A program made the translations under genes and the position numbers. Of a stretch of DNA of 64,000 bases, positions 1 through 7,474 are shown piece after piece (the stretch's first letter is position 1; each line of letters begins with the position of its first letter). This DNA is from an uncultured Clostridia bacterium (GTDB lineage Bacteria; Bacillota; Clostridia; Oscillospirales; Ruminococcaceae). Location: positions 189,384 to 253,383 of the forward strand of contig CALCUE010000026.1 of the NCBI GenBank assembly GCA_937906945.1, in the 5' to 3' direction. The notes under the pieces are model-generated. The model was not told the DNA's origin and searched no databases. It saw nothing but the letters and a program-made list of their open reading frames with translations.

Positions 1-7
1 TCGTCCG

Positions 8-529
8 TCACAGACTTTCGTCCTCCTTGTGTTGATAATAAGAGTCGGATATCTTTTCTTGCTTTCTTCGGTTGTTTGGGGTTCGGTTTCGCCCTGTCGG
101 ACGGGGCGTTTTTGCGCTCTCCGACGGTGCATTTTGTTGCCCTTCGGCGGTGCTTCTGCTTTCCTCCGGGATGTTCACGAAGATGTGGCTCGGCCCGTTT
201 CCCACGGGACGCTGCCGCTCGATCAGTCCGTCCTGCGCAAGCTCGGCGAGGTGCCGCTTGACAGCGGTTTCACTGACGTGAAGCGTTTCGGCGAGCTTTT
301 CGATGGGATAGACCACATACACGCAGCCCGTATCGTCCGTCCAGCCGTTCTTCCGGGAGAGTGTCGCCCGGTCAAGGAGGACGGCGTAGAGCAGAATCGC
401 CGTGGGCGGCAGGTCACGGTTCAGCACTTCCCGCGGAATCGGGTAATAGCCCGTCAGCGCCGTCTGCCGGGTGAATGGATGTAGTTCTGCAATCGCTGTG
501 TCCTCCTTTCGTTCTGGTTCGTGTATCAT
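8..529 (-). CDS. RepA-like replication initiator with winged helix-turn-helix
   Basis: The 173-residue protein resembles the N-terminal DNA-binding part of plasmid and ICE replication initiators (RepA_N-like). It has a YYPIPREVL segment (residues 28-36), an ILLYAVLLDRATLSRKNGW helix, and a winged helix-turn-helix around residues 75-105. The C-terminal 50 residues are polar and probably disordered. The family starts replication of low-copy plasmids or excised elements. The ATG at 529 has no clear ribosome binding site. A strong AAAGGAGGA lies inside the frame at codons 8-11, eight bases before an ATT codon (codon 13), so the true start may be that ATT. It is divergent from the XRE gene. Confidence 0.7.
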   Translation of the reverse strand: MIHEPERKEDTAIAELHPFTRQTALTGYYPIPREVLNRDLPPTAILLYAVLLDRATLSRKNGWTDDTGCVYVVYPIEKLAETLHVSETAVKRHLAELAQDGLIERQRPVGNGPSHIFVNIPEESRSTAEGQQNAPSESAKTPRPTGRNRTPNNRRKQEKISDSYYQHKEDESL

Positions 530-600
530 TATATCTGCGATGTATGCGCAAAGGGGGATTTCCAGCAGAATTGCAATTTCGCGGGGCTTTCAACAAAAAC

Positions 601-614
601 TTGCAAAAATGCAA
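601..614. promoter_or_regulatory. Inverted repeat TTGCA-N4-TGCAA, possible operator
   Basis: A perfect 5-bp inverted repeat with a 4-bp spacer sits between the divergent RepA-like and XRE genes, about 33 bp upstream of the XRE -10 box. A related TTGCAA half-site lies at about 571-576. The position suits an operator for the XRE regulator, but this is inference. Confidence 0.35.
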
Positions 615-643
615 ACAAAAAGCGCCCGGAGACTTCAAATCTA

Positions 644-652
644 TGGTATAAT
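644..652 (+). promoter_or_regulatory. Extended -10 promoter of the XRE regulator gene
   Basis: TGG followed directly by TATAAT (647-652) forms an extended -10 element. No good -35 is seen at the standard spacing. The predicted transcript begins just before the AGGAGGT ribosome binding site at 671-677. Confidence 0.6.
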
Positions 653-685
653 AGAGTTGAAATCGGGCGCAGGAGGTGTATTCTT

Positions 686-1543
686 TTGAAAACAGTCGGC
701 GAACGCATCTATGATCTTCGTGAGGATGAATCCACAACCATCCGCGATCTGGCAAAGGAACTGCAAATCAGCGAATCCCAGCTTTCCCGTATTGAGAGCG
801 GCAAGACGGCCACCATCAGCAGCGACATTCTGACCGGACTTGCCAGACACTTCCATGTTTCAACGGATTATATTCTCGGTCTTTCCCCTGTCAGGCAGAA
901 TACCTTCATTTTGTCCGACCTCCATCTGACGGAAACGGCCTGTATGAAGCTCGCGCGGAAAGAAATCAACGGCGACACGCTCAGCCGCCTGATGGAGCAT
1001 AAGGACTTTGGTCATCTGATAAAAAGCGCGGACGCTTATCTGAACGATACCTATCTGGAAGGTGTGAAATCTCGAAATAACATAATTAAGATGGGTGCCA
1101 TGTTTGCGCGTGATCACGCCGATGATTACGAGCATTCTGATGATGTCAGAATGGCGGCAAATACTGCCCTTGCTGCCAGAACCAGCGCACATGAGCTTGA
1201 AATCTCGGATATTCAGAACTTGACGATGCGGATTCTGAAGGAAACGAAGGCTACGGTTGACGAAGAAAAGCGAGCTGGAAAAACAACTCGGCACAAGTTT
1301 GATTACGAGAAATTCATGACGGAATATCGTGAAATTATGGAGCAGTCCTACGTAATCGAAGACGAAGACAAACGATTGAATTATGTTGTCGATCAGACCT
1401 TGGGGGCAGTTCAGAAGCAAACCGCCGTGAAGGATTCTTTCGTAAAACCGTTCAAGCCCCTGCTGCGATGGATTATAAAAAAGAGCCATGCACCGGAATC
1501 ATCAGCTGTCGCTGAAAAGCCGGACGATTCTGAGGAAGAATAA
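686..1543 (+). CDS. XRE-family helix-turn-helix regulator of a mobile element
   Basis: The 285-residue protein has an N-terminal Cro/C1-type helix-turn-helix (about residues 4-62, including IRDLAKELQISESQLSRIESG and the usual STDYILGLS end). A long, charged, mostly helical C-terminal region with no family I recognise follows. The TTG at 686 is chosen because AGGAGGT lies 8 bases upstream and the helix-turn-helix starts at once after it; the open frame further upstream would overlap the promoter. It probably controls the divergent replication gene and itself. Confidence 0.75.
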   Translation: MKTVGERIYDLREDESTTIRDLAKELQISESQLSRIESGKTATISSDILTGLARHFHVSTDYILGLSPVRQNTFILSDLHLTETACMKLARKEINGDTLSRLMEHKDFGHLIKSADAYLNDTYLEGVKSRNNIIKMGAMFARDHADDYEHSDDVRMAANTALAARTSAHELEISDIQNLTMRILKETKATVDEEKRAGKTTRHKFDYEKFMTEYREIMEQSYVIEDEDKRLNYVVDQTLGAVQKQTAVKDSFVKPFKPLLRWIIKKSHAPESSAVAEKPDDSEEE

Positions 1544-1545
1544 AA

Positions 1546-1580
1546 AAGTGCTGCCTGTGATTTGCTTACAGGTAGCACTT
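1546..1580 (+). terminator. Strong hairpin after the XRE gene
   Basis: A 13-bp stem (AAGTGCTGCCTGT against ACAGGTAGCACTT, one wobble) with a 9-nt loop begins 3 nt after the XRE stop codon. It lacks a T-tract on the plus strand, so termination is likely but not certain. Confidence 0.4.
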
Positions 1581-1597
1581 GCTATATGGGTGAATGA

Positions 1598-1654
1598 GGT
1601 ACGGGAAGGTTCATCCCGTACCGGAGGTGCGTAACGTTTCGTTACCCACCTCCG
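1598..1654. repeat. Two adjoining hairpins upstream of the AbrB-type gene
   Basis: The first hairpin (1598-1622) is a 25-bp palindrome with perfect 8-bp arms GGTACGGG/CCCGTACC. The second (1622-1654) has arms CGGAGGTG-C-GTAACG and CGTTAC-C-CACCTCCG, with one mismatch and a 3-nt loop. The first matches the length and GGT...ACC ends of the hairpins in the array at 13.0-13.14 kb, so both places may serve the same element function. Confidence 0.6.
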
Positions 1655-1684
1655 ACTTTCTATTTATGATTTTTCCAAATAATA

Positions 1685-1713
1685 TTGTTCATTCGTTACG
1701 AATGTTATATAAT
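1685..1713 (+). promoter_or_regulatory. Promoter with an embedded 13-bp palindromic operator
   Basis: A -35-like TTGTTC (1685-1690) and a -10 TATAAT (1708-1713) are separated by exactly 17 bp. The spacer contains the perfect palindrome ATTCGTTACGAAT (1691-1703). The same GTAACG/CGTTAC core recurs in the hairpin at 1631-1645 and near 1740. A protein bound here would block RNA polymerase, so autorepression by the AbrB-type product is plausible. Confidence 0.6.
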
Positions 1714-1731
1714 ATAGTCGAGGTGATGTTC

Positions 1732-2301
1732 ATGGAGATTCGTAACGGCAAAATCATCGTCGGAGCCGCCGGAGGAACGGCAGGCAAAAATGCGAAAACC
1801 TACAAGGTCTCGCTCCCTTCTTCCTGGATAAAAGAGCTTGGGCTTGGCGAGGATGACAGAGCGATTCAACTGCACTTTGACGGACATCAGATTGTGATTT
1901 CAAAGCCCATGTCTTTTGATGAATTTGTTGATCTCAAGAAAACCTGCGGTCACGAACTCAAGCTGCTTTCCTATTATGAAAACGACACGCTCTGCACGAC
2001 AATCTGTGCAGACTTTACCGATAAAACGCTTTCCATCCGGAATGAGGATGTTCCAAATTTGCACCGTGCATTCGGCGTCCGGGAGCTTCCAACATGGGAT
2101 GACTTCATGGAATTCCTTGAAGATCGCTGCATACCGAGGGAACGGGATGGTCTCAGGTACTATCTGGATGCGCTTGGACTGGATGAATATGATCCACTTG
2201 CTATTGTGCAGCGAACGGAAGGAAGAATGGCGGAAGACCATCAATGGCTGAAAGTCGAGGAACTATCAAACTACGTGTCTGCCGGTATTTCCGAGAAGTA
2301 G
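1732..2301 (+). CDS. AbrB/SpoVT-type DNA-binding protein with a C-terminal antitoxin-like domain
   Basis: The 189-residue protein starts at the ATG preceded by GAGGTGA. Residues about 6-60 look like a swapped-hairpin AbrB/MazE domain (KVSLPSSWIKELGL, then AIQLHFDGHQIVI). The C-terminal half contains FMEFLEDRCIPRERDGLRYY and DPLAIVQRTEGRMAEDHQWL, which I recall from proteins encoded beside HipA-like kinases in Firmicutes; this recall needs checking. No HipA or other toxin gene follows, so it may be an orphan antitoxin or simply a regulator. Its promoter has a palindrome in the spacer. Confidence 0.65.
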   Translation: MEIRNGKIIVGAAGGTAGKNAKTYKVSLPSSWIKELGLGEDDRAIQLHFDGHQIVISKPMSFDEFVDLKKTCGHELKLLSYYENDTLCTTICADFTDKTLSIRNEDVPNLHRAFGVRELPTWDDFMEFLEDRCIPRERDGLRYYLDALGLDEYDPLAIVQRTEGRMAEDHQWLKVEELSNYVSAGISEK

Positions 2302-2330
2302 AAACGGTTAAACACTTTCCGGCAAGCAAT

Positions 2331-2350
2331 GTTTGTGTATATACACAAAC
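2331..2350. repeat. 20-bp perfect palindrome
   Basis: GTTTGTGTAT is followed directly by its reverse complement ATACACAAAC with no spacer. It begins 29 bp after the AbrB-type stop codon. It could be a dimeric-protein binding site or part of a termination or recombination structure. Confidence 0.6.
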
Positions 2351-2351
2351 G

Positions 2352-2392
2352 AAAAAGCGCCGAGTTTCCGTTTTCGCGGAATCCGGCGTTTT
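2352..2392 (+). terminator. Likely terminator after the AbrB-type gene
   Basis: The interrupted stem CGCCG...TTCCG / CGGAA...CGGCG is preceded by an A-run and followed by TTTT, which fits an intrinsic terminator acting on plus-strand transcription. The A-run before it could also serve transcription from the other side. Confidence 0.5.
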
Positions 2393-2735
2393 CGGCTTGT
2401 TGAGGCACAGCCCCACCCCCCGCATTTTAATCGCAGAATACTTCTGCGGCTGCGCACCGTACCGGCGCTTATTCACTCATACCTTTACGCGAAAACAGGT
2501 ATCTGCTGTCCAAAGTCAGCGGATGCCTGTTTCTTGGTTTTCTGTTTTCTTGATGCCGTAACGAATCACTACGGCAACTCACGGAAGGCTCGCAGAGCCG
2601 CAGCCCGATGCAGTCGGTTTCAAAGGGTTTGGGATGCTGCCCAACAAGCGAGTTTTGGCAAAATGGGTACCACTTTGCATTGCTTGCCATGGTATGTGAT
2701 CTAAGTAAAAATGCGTAACACGATAGAACAATCGG

Positions 2736-3704
2736 CTATTGCTGGATATTATCCTTTGCTCTTGCTTCATAGTATTGTTTGGTCAGCTCTGAACGCAAAT
2801 AAGAGTCATTGAGCAATTTAATAAATGCTTCCTTTGATTTCTTAGTATCAAGTCTGATCGTTGTGCCATCATCCGAATACTTAAAGATTCCAGCAAGCCC
2901 CGGAGCAGTTTTTGTAAAAGCAATGATATCCTCTTTTGGAATATTCAGTTTGAATATAGGGGAAGAACTTTTGACTTTTGACAGTTTGCGTGAAAAAGAG
3001 ATGTCATCAGAACTGTCCTTGAGGACTTGAATGTCCTCGATAATACCTATTCCATCAATAGTCTGAATTGCGTCTTTTGCAGCTCGGAATATCAGCTCAT
3101 TGAATCCCATGGTCTGTTCAATCGCTTTTATGTTTTTTACAAACAGCTTATCCGCAATCTTGATCATTTGATAGTCATCATTGAGGCGAACAATGTCCTC
3201 GCCGTCAAGCTTTTCGAATCGCTGTGTTGCTTTTTTCATGCCCAAGAGGAAGGAATCTCGTTTAATAAGCGAAATGGGATAATGCTTTTTGAAAAGAGCA
3301 ATGCCACAATCCATACTTCCTATGTAAACGATGAATCCATTCAGCGAAGCAAGATCATCCTGGGTAAAGTCAAATTTAGGAGCTGTCGCCGTTGCTTCCT
3401 TTATATCAAACCTATTAAAAAGACCGATTTCTTCTGGGTACTCGTCATAATCATATTGGAAGAGAGCGTTGCTTCGATCATCAGCGGCGGATAGCAAGGG
3501 CAATGTAAGATCGTCATTATCAAGTATACTGCTTCTAATGCTTGACGTGAACAATGCCCTAAGCTCTGGCTCAGTTTTCGAACTTTCAATATCAGCAAGC
3601 TTAATGCAAAAATCATTATCCTTTTTCAATACGAAATAAATCTGAGAAGTATAAGGTTGCTCAAATACCTTATTCAGTTCTGTTTTTATCTCTTCTGCAG
3701 TCAT
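2736..3704 (-). CDS. kwaB: Kiwa anti-phage protein KwaB (DUF4868 family)
   Basis: The 322-residue soluble protein follows a four-helix membrane protein with a 4-bp overlap, which is the KwaA-KwaB arrangement of the Kiwa system. The length (about 315 residues in known KwaB) and the mixed alpha/beta sequence, with LNGFIVYIGSMDCGIALFKK near the middle and a charged C-terminus, fit DUF4868. In Kiwa, KwaA senses phage attack at the membrane and KwaB acts on phage DNA replication or transcription. This is the last gene of the defence operon. Assignment rests on gene order, size and overall sequence character. Confidence 0.75.
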   Translation of the reverse strand: MTAEEIKTELNKVFEQPYTSQIYFVLKKDNDFCIKLADIESSKTEPELRALFTSSIRSSILDNDDLTLPLLSAADDRSNALFQYDYDEYPEEIGLFNRFDIKEATATAPKFDFTQDDLASLNGFIVYIGSMDCGIALFKKHYPISLIKRDSFLLGMKKATQRFEKLDGEDIVRLNDDYQMIKIADKLFVKNIKAIEQTMGFNELIFRAAKDAIQTIDGIGIIEDIQVLKDSSDDISFSRKLSKVKSSSPIFKLNIPKEDIIAFTKTAPGLAGIFKYSDDGTTIRLDTKKSKEAFIKLLNDSYLRSELTKQYYEARAKDNIQQ

Positions 3705-4321
3705 TTTATCTCCTCCGCTACCCAGACATATTGGTCAATTCTGATCCATTTTACGGATGCACCTTTTATAAGCTTATCCTTTGAAAGAAGTATTACCCCA
3801 TCGGGGGAATCATAATTTTCTAATTCAACGCGATAAAGATGATAACCCATTAAGGCAAGTGTTGGGTTCCCGTAGTATAAATCCGTTTTTATAAATATCG
3901 CGCCTATTACGATTAGCAGAATACACAGGACAATGACATATCGAATATTGTCAAGATCAATACATATGAGCGGTATTATGTATGTCGTCAGAAATGTTAG
4001 GTACTCAAAATTCTCATTTTTGATAGACTTGATTTTATACGGCGGGTTTGATGCTCCACCCCATTCATATTTACTGACTCTTGAAAGGAACAGGCCATAT
4101 ATGGCGAGAAGAAGTGCAACCATTGGAATAACATTATCTAAGAGAATATCCATTATTGCAATGTCTTGCTTCTGCTGTATTTTTTCGATAATCTCACAGA
4201 CCGGAATGTCTATTGTCAACAAAAAGATCAGCATAAAAAGAAGGCACAAAGACATTAGGTAAAATCTGATCTTTAGCCGTCTCTCCGCATGAGGATTCTT
4301 GTTCTTGGCCTTATTAGACAT
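3701..4321 (-). CDS. kwaA: Kiwa anti-phage membrane protein KwaA
   Basis: The 206-residue protein has a basic N-terminus and four predicted membrane segments (about residues 18-40, 60-82, 105-125 and 128-150), then a soluble C-terminal domain of about 55 residues. This matches KwaA, the membrane sensor of Kiwa. It starts 9 bp after the hsdR stop and overlaps kwaB by 4 bp, so translation of the pair is probably coupled. The neighbouring type I restriction genes support a defence role. Confidence 0.75.
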   Translation of the reverse strand: MSNKAKNKNPHAERRLKIRFYLMSLCLLFMLIFLLTIDIPVCEIIEKIQQKQDIAIMDILLDNVIPMVALLLAIYGLFLSRVSKYEWGGASNPPYKIKSIKNENFEYLTFLTTYIIPLICIDLDNIRYVIVLCILLIVIGAIFIKTDLYYGNPTLALMGYHLYRVELENYDSPDGVILLSKDKLIKGASVKWIRIDQYVWVAEEIK

Positions 4322-4330
4322 TATTTCTCT

Positions 4331-7300
4331 TTATTCTCCTTCCACATCGAACCCGCCGCTTAGGATAAACTTTCTCAAATACTGGTCAATCTTCATATTC
4401 ACCTGGAACGGCTTTACCGATTTTCCTTCAACCTTTTCAAAGAATGTTTTTGCTGCATCCCTATCAACCGTAGCTTTTAGGCTGTCCAGCCGTCCAAATT
4501 CATTGATATTTGCATCAGTTACCTTCAGCTGCATGAAGGAACGCAGCGCGGATTCATCAACGCCGATGGCTACTGCAAAACGGTGAATTTGGTCGTTCTT
4601 CGCCCGCGTCATATACTCCGTAATATAGTCACGAAGCGTTTTTCCTTCATCAACGGTGACATCACCATTTTGAATGTCGTGCAGGAAAATGTTCGCGTAT
4701 TTCTGTTCTTCCTGCGTCAGCGTAGCGAATGATTTATGAAGCTCATCCAATACAGAGGCTGTTTCACTGCCGTCCTGTAGCGCCTTTATGTATTTCGTAA
4801 ATTTGGAGTTCATGTAATTGGCATCAATTACCCCAGTATTGATTTCTGTCAGATGCGTATCAATCTCATAAGGAACATCGCCGATTGAAATGCTGGCAGA
4901 AGGCGCAAATAGTTCTTTATAACGCAGAGCAAGAATCAGATAGGTGGTTTCATCCAAATGAAGATTAAGCGTTACTTTTCCGGATTCTGTGCTGAACGTA
5001 TAAGTAAGCTTATCCCACTTGAAGCCCTGAATTTTTGCGGCTTCAAGATAAAGATTGAATTGTTTGAATAGCTTTGCAAAAGCGGCGCGCTCCGCATTTC
5101 CGTCAGGCAGTTTTTCAAAATTGGATATTCCCTCAGACCGGAAAAGGGCTTCAATATCATCAAAGATTTCATTCAGCTTATTGATGTTGCGTTCGAGCTT
5201 ATCGGCAAACAGCCCCAGCGGTTTGTCCCCGGAATAGAGCTTGAATGCTTCTTCGATATTGCGCTGCATGGTATGCGCTCTGCGATAATACCGAATGGTA
5301 CCAAAAGGTTTCTCAGGACCATAAAGACGGTTCGTTCTTGAAAATGCCTGAATCAGCTTTTCGTAAACGAGCACCTTGTCCAAATAAAGCGTATTGATCC
5401 ACTTGGAGTCGAAACCGGTCAGCATCTGGTCAACAACAATCAGCAAATCAATCTGCTGTTCCGGCTTCTTCTCAATTCCGAGATACGGCTTTTTATGGGC
5501 TAACCGCAGAGAAATATCCTTTTTGAAGCTGGCATAAGTAGCCATGCGGAACTCCATGCCATATCGTTTATTGTAATCGTCAACAATTTCAACGATTGCA
5601 TCCTCTTTGTATATCCCGCTACCATTATTGTCGATGGTTGGATCAAAAAGTGCGGTAACACGAAAGTCTGCTTTCTTTGCTTTGAACAATTTATAGTATT
5701 GGATTGCTTCCGGAATACTGCTGGTGGCAAAAATTGCATGGAATCGGCTGCCTTGACTGAGCGTAACCCAGTTATCCAGAATGTCGTCAACGACAGCTTC
5801 CTGATACTCCTCCCGCTCATATTGAGAATTGGGGATGTAATCTTCAATTCCTCTGACATATCTCCCCGTGGAATCCAGATATCCGGCCATGGGTACCTCA
5901 GTATGACTCATATAGTGAAGATATATCCTGCTCTTTACAGGGTCTGCAAGCGCTTCTGCTTCGGAAGTTGACTTTGCCTTTTCCAGAGCAACAGCTTTTC
6001 TTAAATCTCTGTCTTTGTAGACAAGCATCTGACAGGGGTCAAAGCCAAGCACGTTCTTATCCCGAATGCCGTCAGCAATGCTGTAACGGTGCAGTTCATT
6101 GCCGAAAACGTCCGTAGTTGTGCTCAGTTTCTTCTTGTTTTCATCGTGAATCGGGGTGCCGGTAAATCCGAAAAACATTGCATTGGGGAACGTTTCTTTG
6201 ATCGTGCGCAGCATTTCGCCAAATACATCCCTGTGCGCTTCGTCAATGATGAAAACAATCCGTTTATCCCGGATTTGTTCGATGTCACGCGCATTGAAAC
6301 CGGCATCATCCTCCACGCGGCTCATCTTCTGAATGGAAGTAACAATCAGCGTGTTTGCAGGATCGGGGCTTTTGAGTTTTGCCACAAGAATGTCTGTATT
6401 CTCCGTTGCCTGAACGGAATCCGCATCATCGGCAAAGCCGCGGTAATCCAGAAGAGACTGCGTTCCAAGCTCTACGCGATCCATCAGAAAAACAACCTTA
6501 TCGGCGTCTTTGGAATCGGCGATGAGCTGTGCAGATTTGAAGCTGGTCAGCGTTTTACCGGAGCCTGTGGTGTGCCAGATATATCCACCGAGCTTGTCCT
6601 CCTCATCCCAGTGACGCATGGCAACACGGCTGGTAATACGGGAAGCGGCAAAATACTGATAGCTGCGCATGACCTTCAAAACACCGTCCGTATCATCCGC
6701 CACTGTATAGAAGCCTATAAGCTGATGCGCCATCGGGATCGACAGCAAATACTGCGCAACGTCTTTCCAGTTGTTCAGCGGTTCGTTATTGGCATCTGCC
6801 CAATGGAAATAGTAGTCTTTGTTGAATGTGCCGTCAGGACCGGGGTTGGCAAAGTAAACTGCCTCGTTGGGTTCCATGGCGATGAAAATCTGAACAAGTG
6901 AAAACAGCCCCGTGAAAACACCTTCATGGGCGTATTTTTCGATCTGATTGTATGCCTGACTCACGTCAACGCCGCTGCGTTTCAGCTCGCAGTGAATGAC
7001 CGGCATACCGTTGATCAGCAGCAGAAAATCTCCGCGCCGATTCGGCAGAATGGCGGAACGAGCCTTGAATACCGGCTGTTCCACGATCTGATAGCGGCTT
7101 TGTCCTGCCGCGATTTCCTGTTTATCATAGATTTTCAGACTGACTTCTTTGCCGAAATGCAGCTCATCCGCCGGATTGTCACGTTTGATCGCTACGGTTT
7201 TTCCGTTGATAAATCTATTGAGCTTCAGCGGTGTGCGCAGATGGGTAATCTGGTCAAGAATCTGCTGCATTTCGCTTTTTGTCAGCGGCACATCGTTGAG

Positions 7301-7459
7301 CCGGTCAACATCCCGGTTGTTCTCGTACAGGATATTTGCCCAGTTATCAACCAGTTCTTCTTCGGTTTTATAGCGCAGCACCTCCGGCTCCCAGCCGTAT
7401 TTCGTAGTCAGGAGCGAAATCAAAGCCGCTTCAAATTGTAATTCGTCGTCAAATGCCAT
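4331..7459 (-). CDS. hsdR: Type I restriction endonuclease subunit R
   Basis: The 1042-residue protein is a full-length HsdR. The N-terminal nuclease domain carries the PD-(D/E)xK signature (Asp144, then Glu158-Leu-Lys160 in VIHCELKRS). The SF2 translocase motor has Walker A GSGKT at 299-303 and DEAH at 406-409, followed by the FGFTGTP motif. The C-terminal helical part docks to the methylase. The enzyme cuts unmodified DNA after ATP-driven translocation. An AGGAGG site precedes the ATG. It lies 15 bp after hsdS and just before kwaA. All key residues appear intact, so the enzyme is probably active. Confidence 0.95.
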   Translation of the reverse strand: MAFDDELQFEAALISLLTTKYGWEPEVLRYKTEEELVDNWANILYENNRDVDRLNDVPLTKSEMQQILDQITHLRTPLKLNRFINGKTVAIKRDNPADELHFGKEVSLKIYDKQEIAAGQSRYQIVEQPVFKARSAILPNRRGDFLLLINGMPVIHCELKRSGVDVSQAYNQIEKYAHEGVFTGLFSLVQIFIAMEPNEAVYFANPGPDGTFNKDYYFHWADANNEPLNNWKDVAQYLLSIPMAHQLIGFYTVADDTDGVLKVMRSYQYFAASRITSRVAMRHWDEEDKLGGYIWHTTGSGKTLTSFKSAQLIADSKDADKVVFLMDRVELGTQSLLDYRGFADDADSVQATENTDILVAKLKSPDPANTLIVTSIQKMSRVEDDAGFNARDIEQIRDKRIVFIIDEAHRDVFGEMLRTIKETFPNAMFFGFTGTPIHDENKKKLSTTTDVFGNELHRYSIADGIRDKNVLGFDPCQMLVYKDRDLRKAVALEKAKSTSEAEALADPVKSRIYLHYMSHTEVPMAGYLDSTGRYVRGIEDYIPNSQYEREEYQEAVVDDILDNWVTLSQGSRFHAIFATSSIPEAIQYYKLFKAKKADFRVTALFDPTIDNNGSGIYKEDAIVEIVDDYNKRYGMEFRMATYASFKKDISLRLAHKKPYLGIEKKPEQQIDLLIVVDQMLTGFDSKWINTLYLDKVLVYEKLIQAFSRTNRLYGPEKPFGTIRYYRRAHTMQRNIEEAFKLYSGDKPLGLFADKLERNINKLNEIFDDIEALFRSEGISNFEKLPDGNAERAAFAKLFKQFNLYLEAAKIQGFKWDKLTYTFSTESGKVTLNLHLDETTYLILALRYKELFAPSASISIGDVPYEIDTHLTEINTGVIDANYMNSKFTKYIKALQDGSETASVLDELHKSFATLTQEEQKYANIFLHDIQNGDVTVDEGKTLRDYITEYMTRAKNDQIHRFAVAIGVDESALRSFMQLKVTDANINEFGRLDSLKATVDRDAAKTFFEKVEGKSVKPFQVNMKIDQYLRKFILSGGFDVEGE

Positions 7460-7474
7460 AACAGGCCTCCTGTA

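Larger units (their letters stand above)
2302..2735. other. Gene-free stretch with a perfect palindrome and several hairpins
   Basis: No convincing gene is present in these 434 bp between the convergent AbrB-type gene and kwaB. The stretch holds a 20-bp perfect palindrome (2331-2350), a terminator-like stem ending in TTTT (2352-2392), a small hairpin with CGCAGAA/TTCTGCG arms near 2442-2458, and a CGTAACGAAT motif near 2560 resembling the operator core at 1691. The part from about 2580 to 2705 may be a decayed fragment of mobile-element coding sequence, but I cannot assign it. Confidence 0.5.

Noticed and set aside
1594..1731. Upstream extension of the AbrB-type gene
   Set aside because: The added 46 codons cover two hairpins, a palindrome and the promoter; the ATG at 1732 has a good ribosome binding site.
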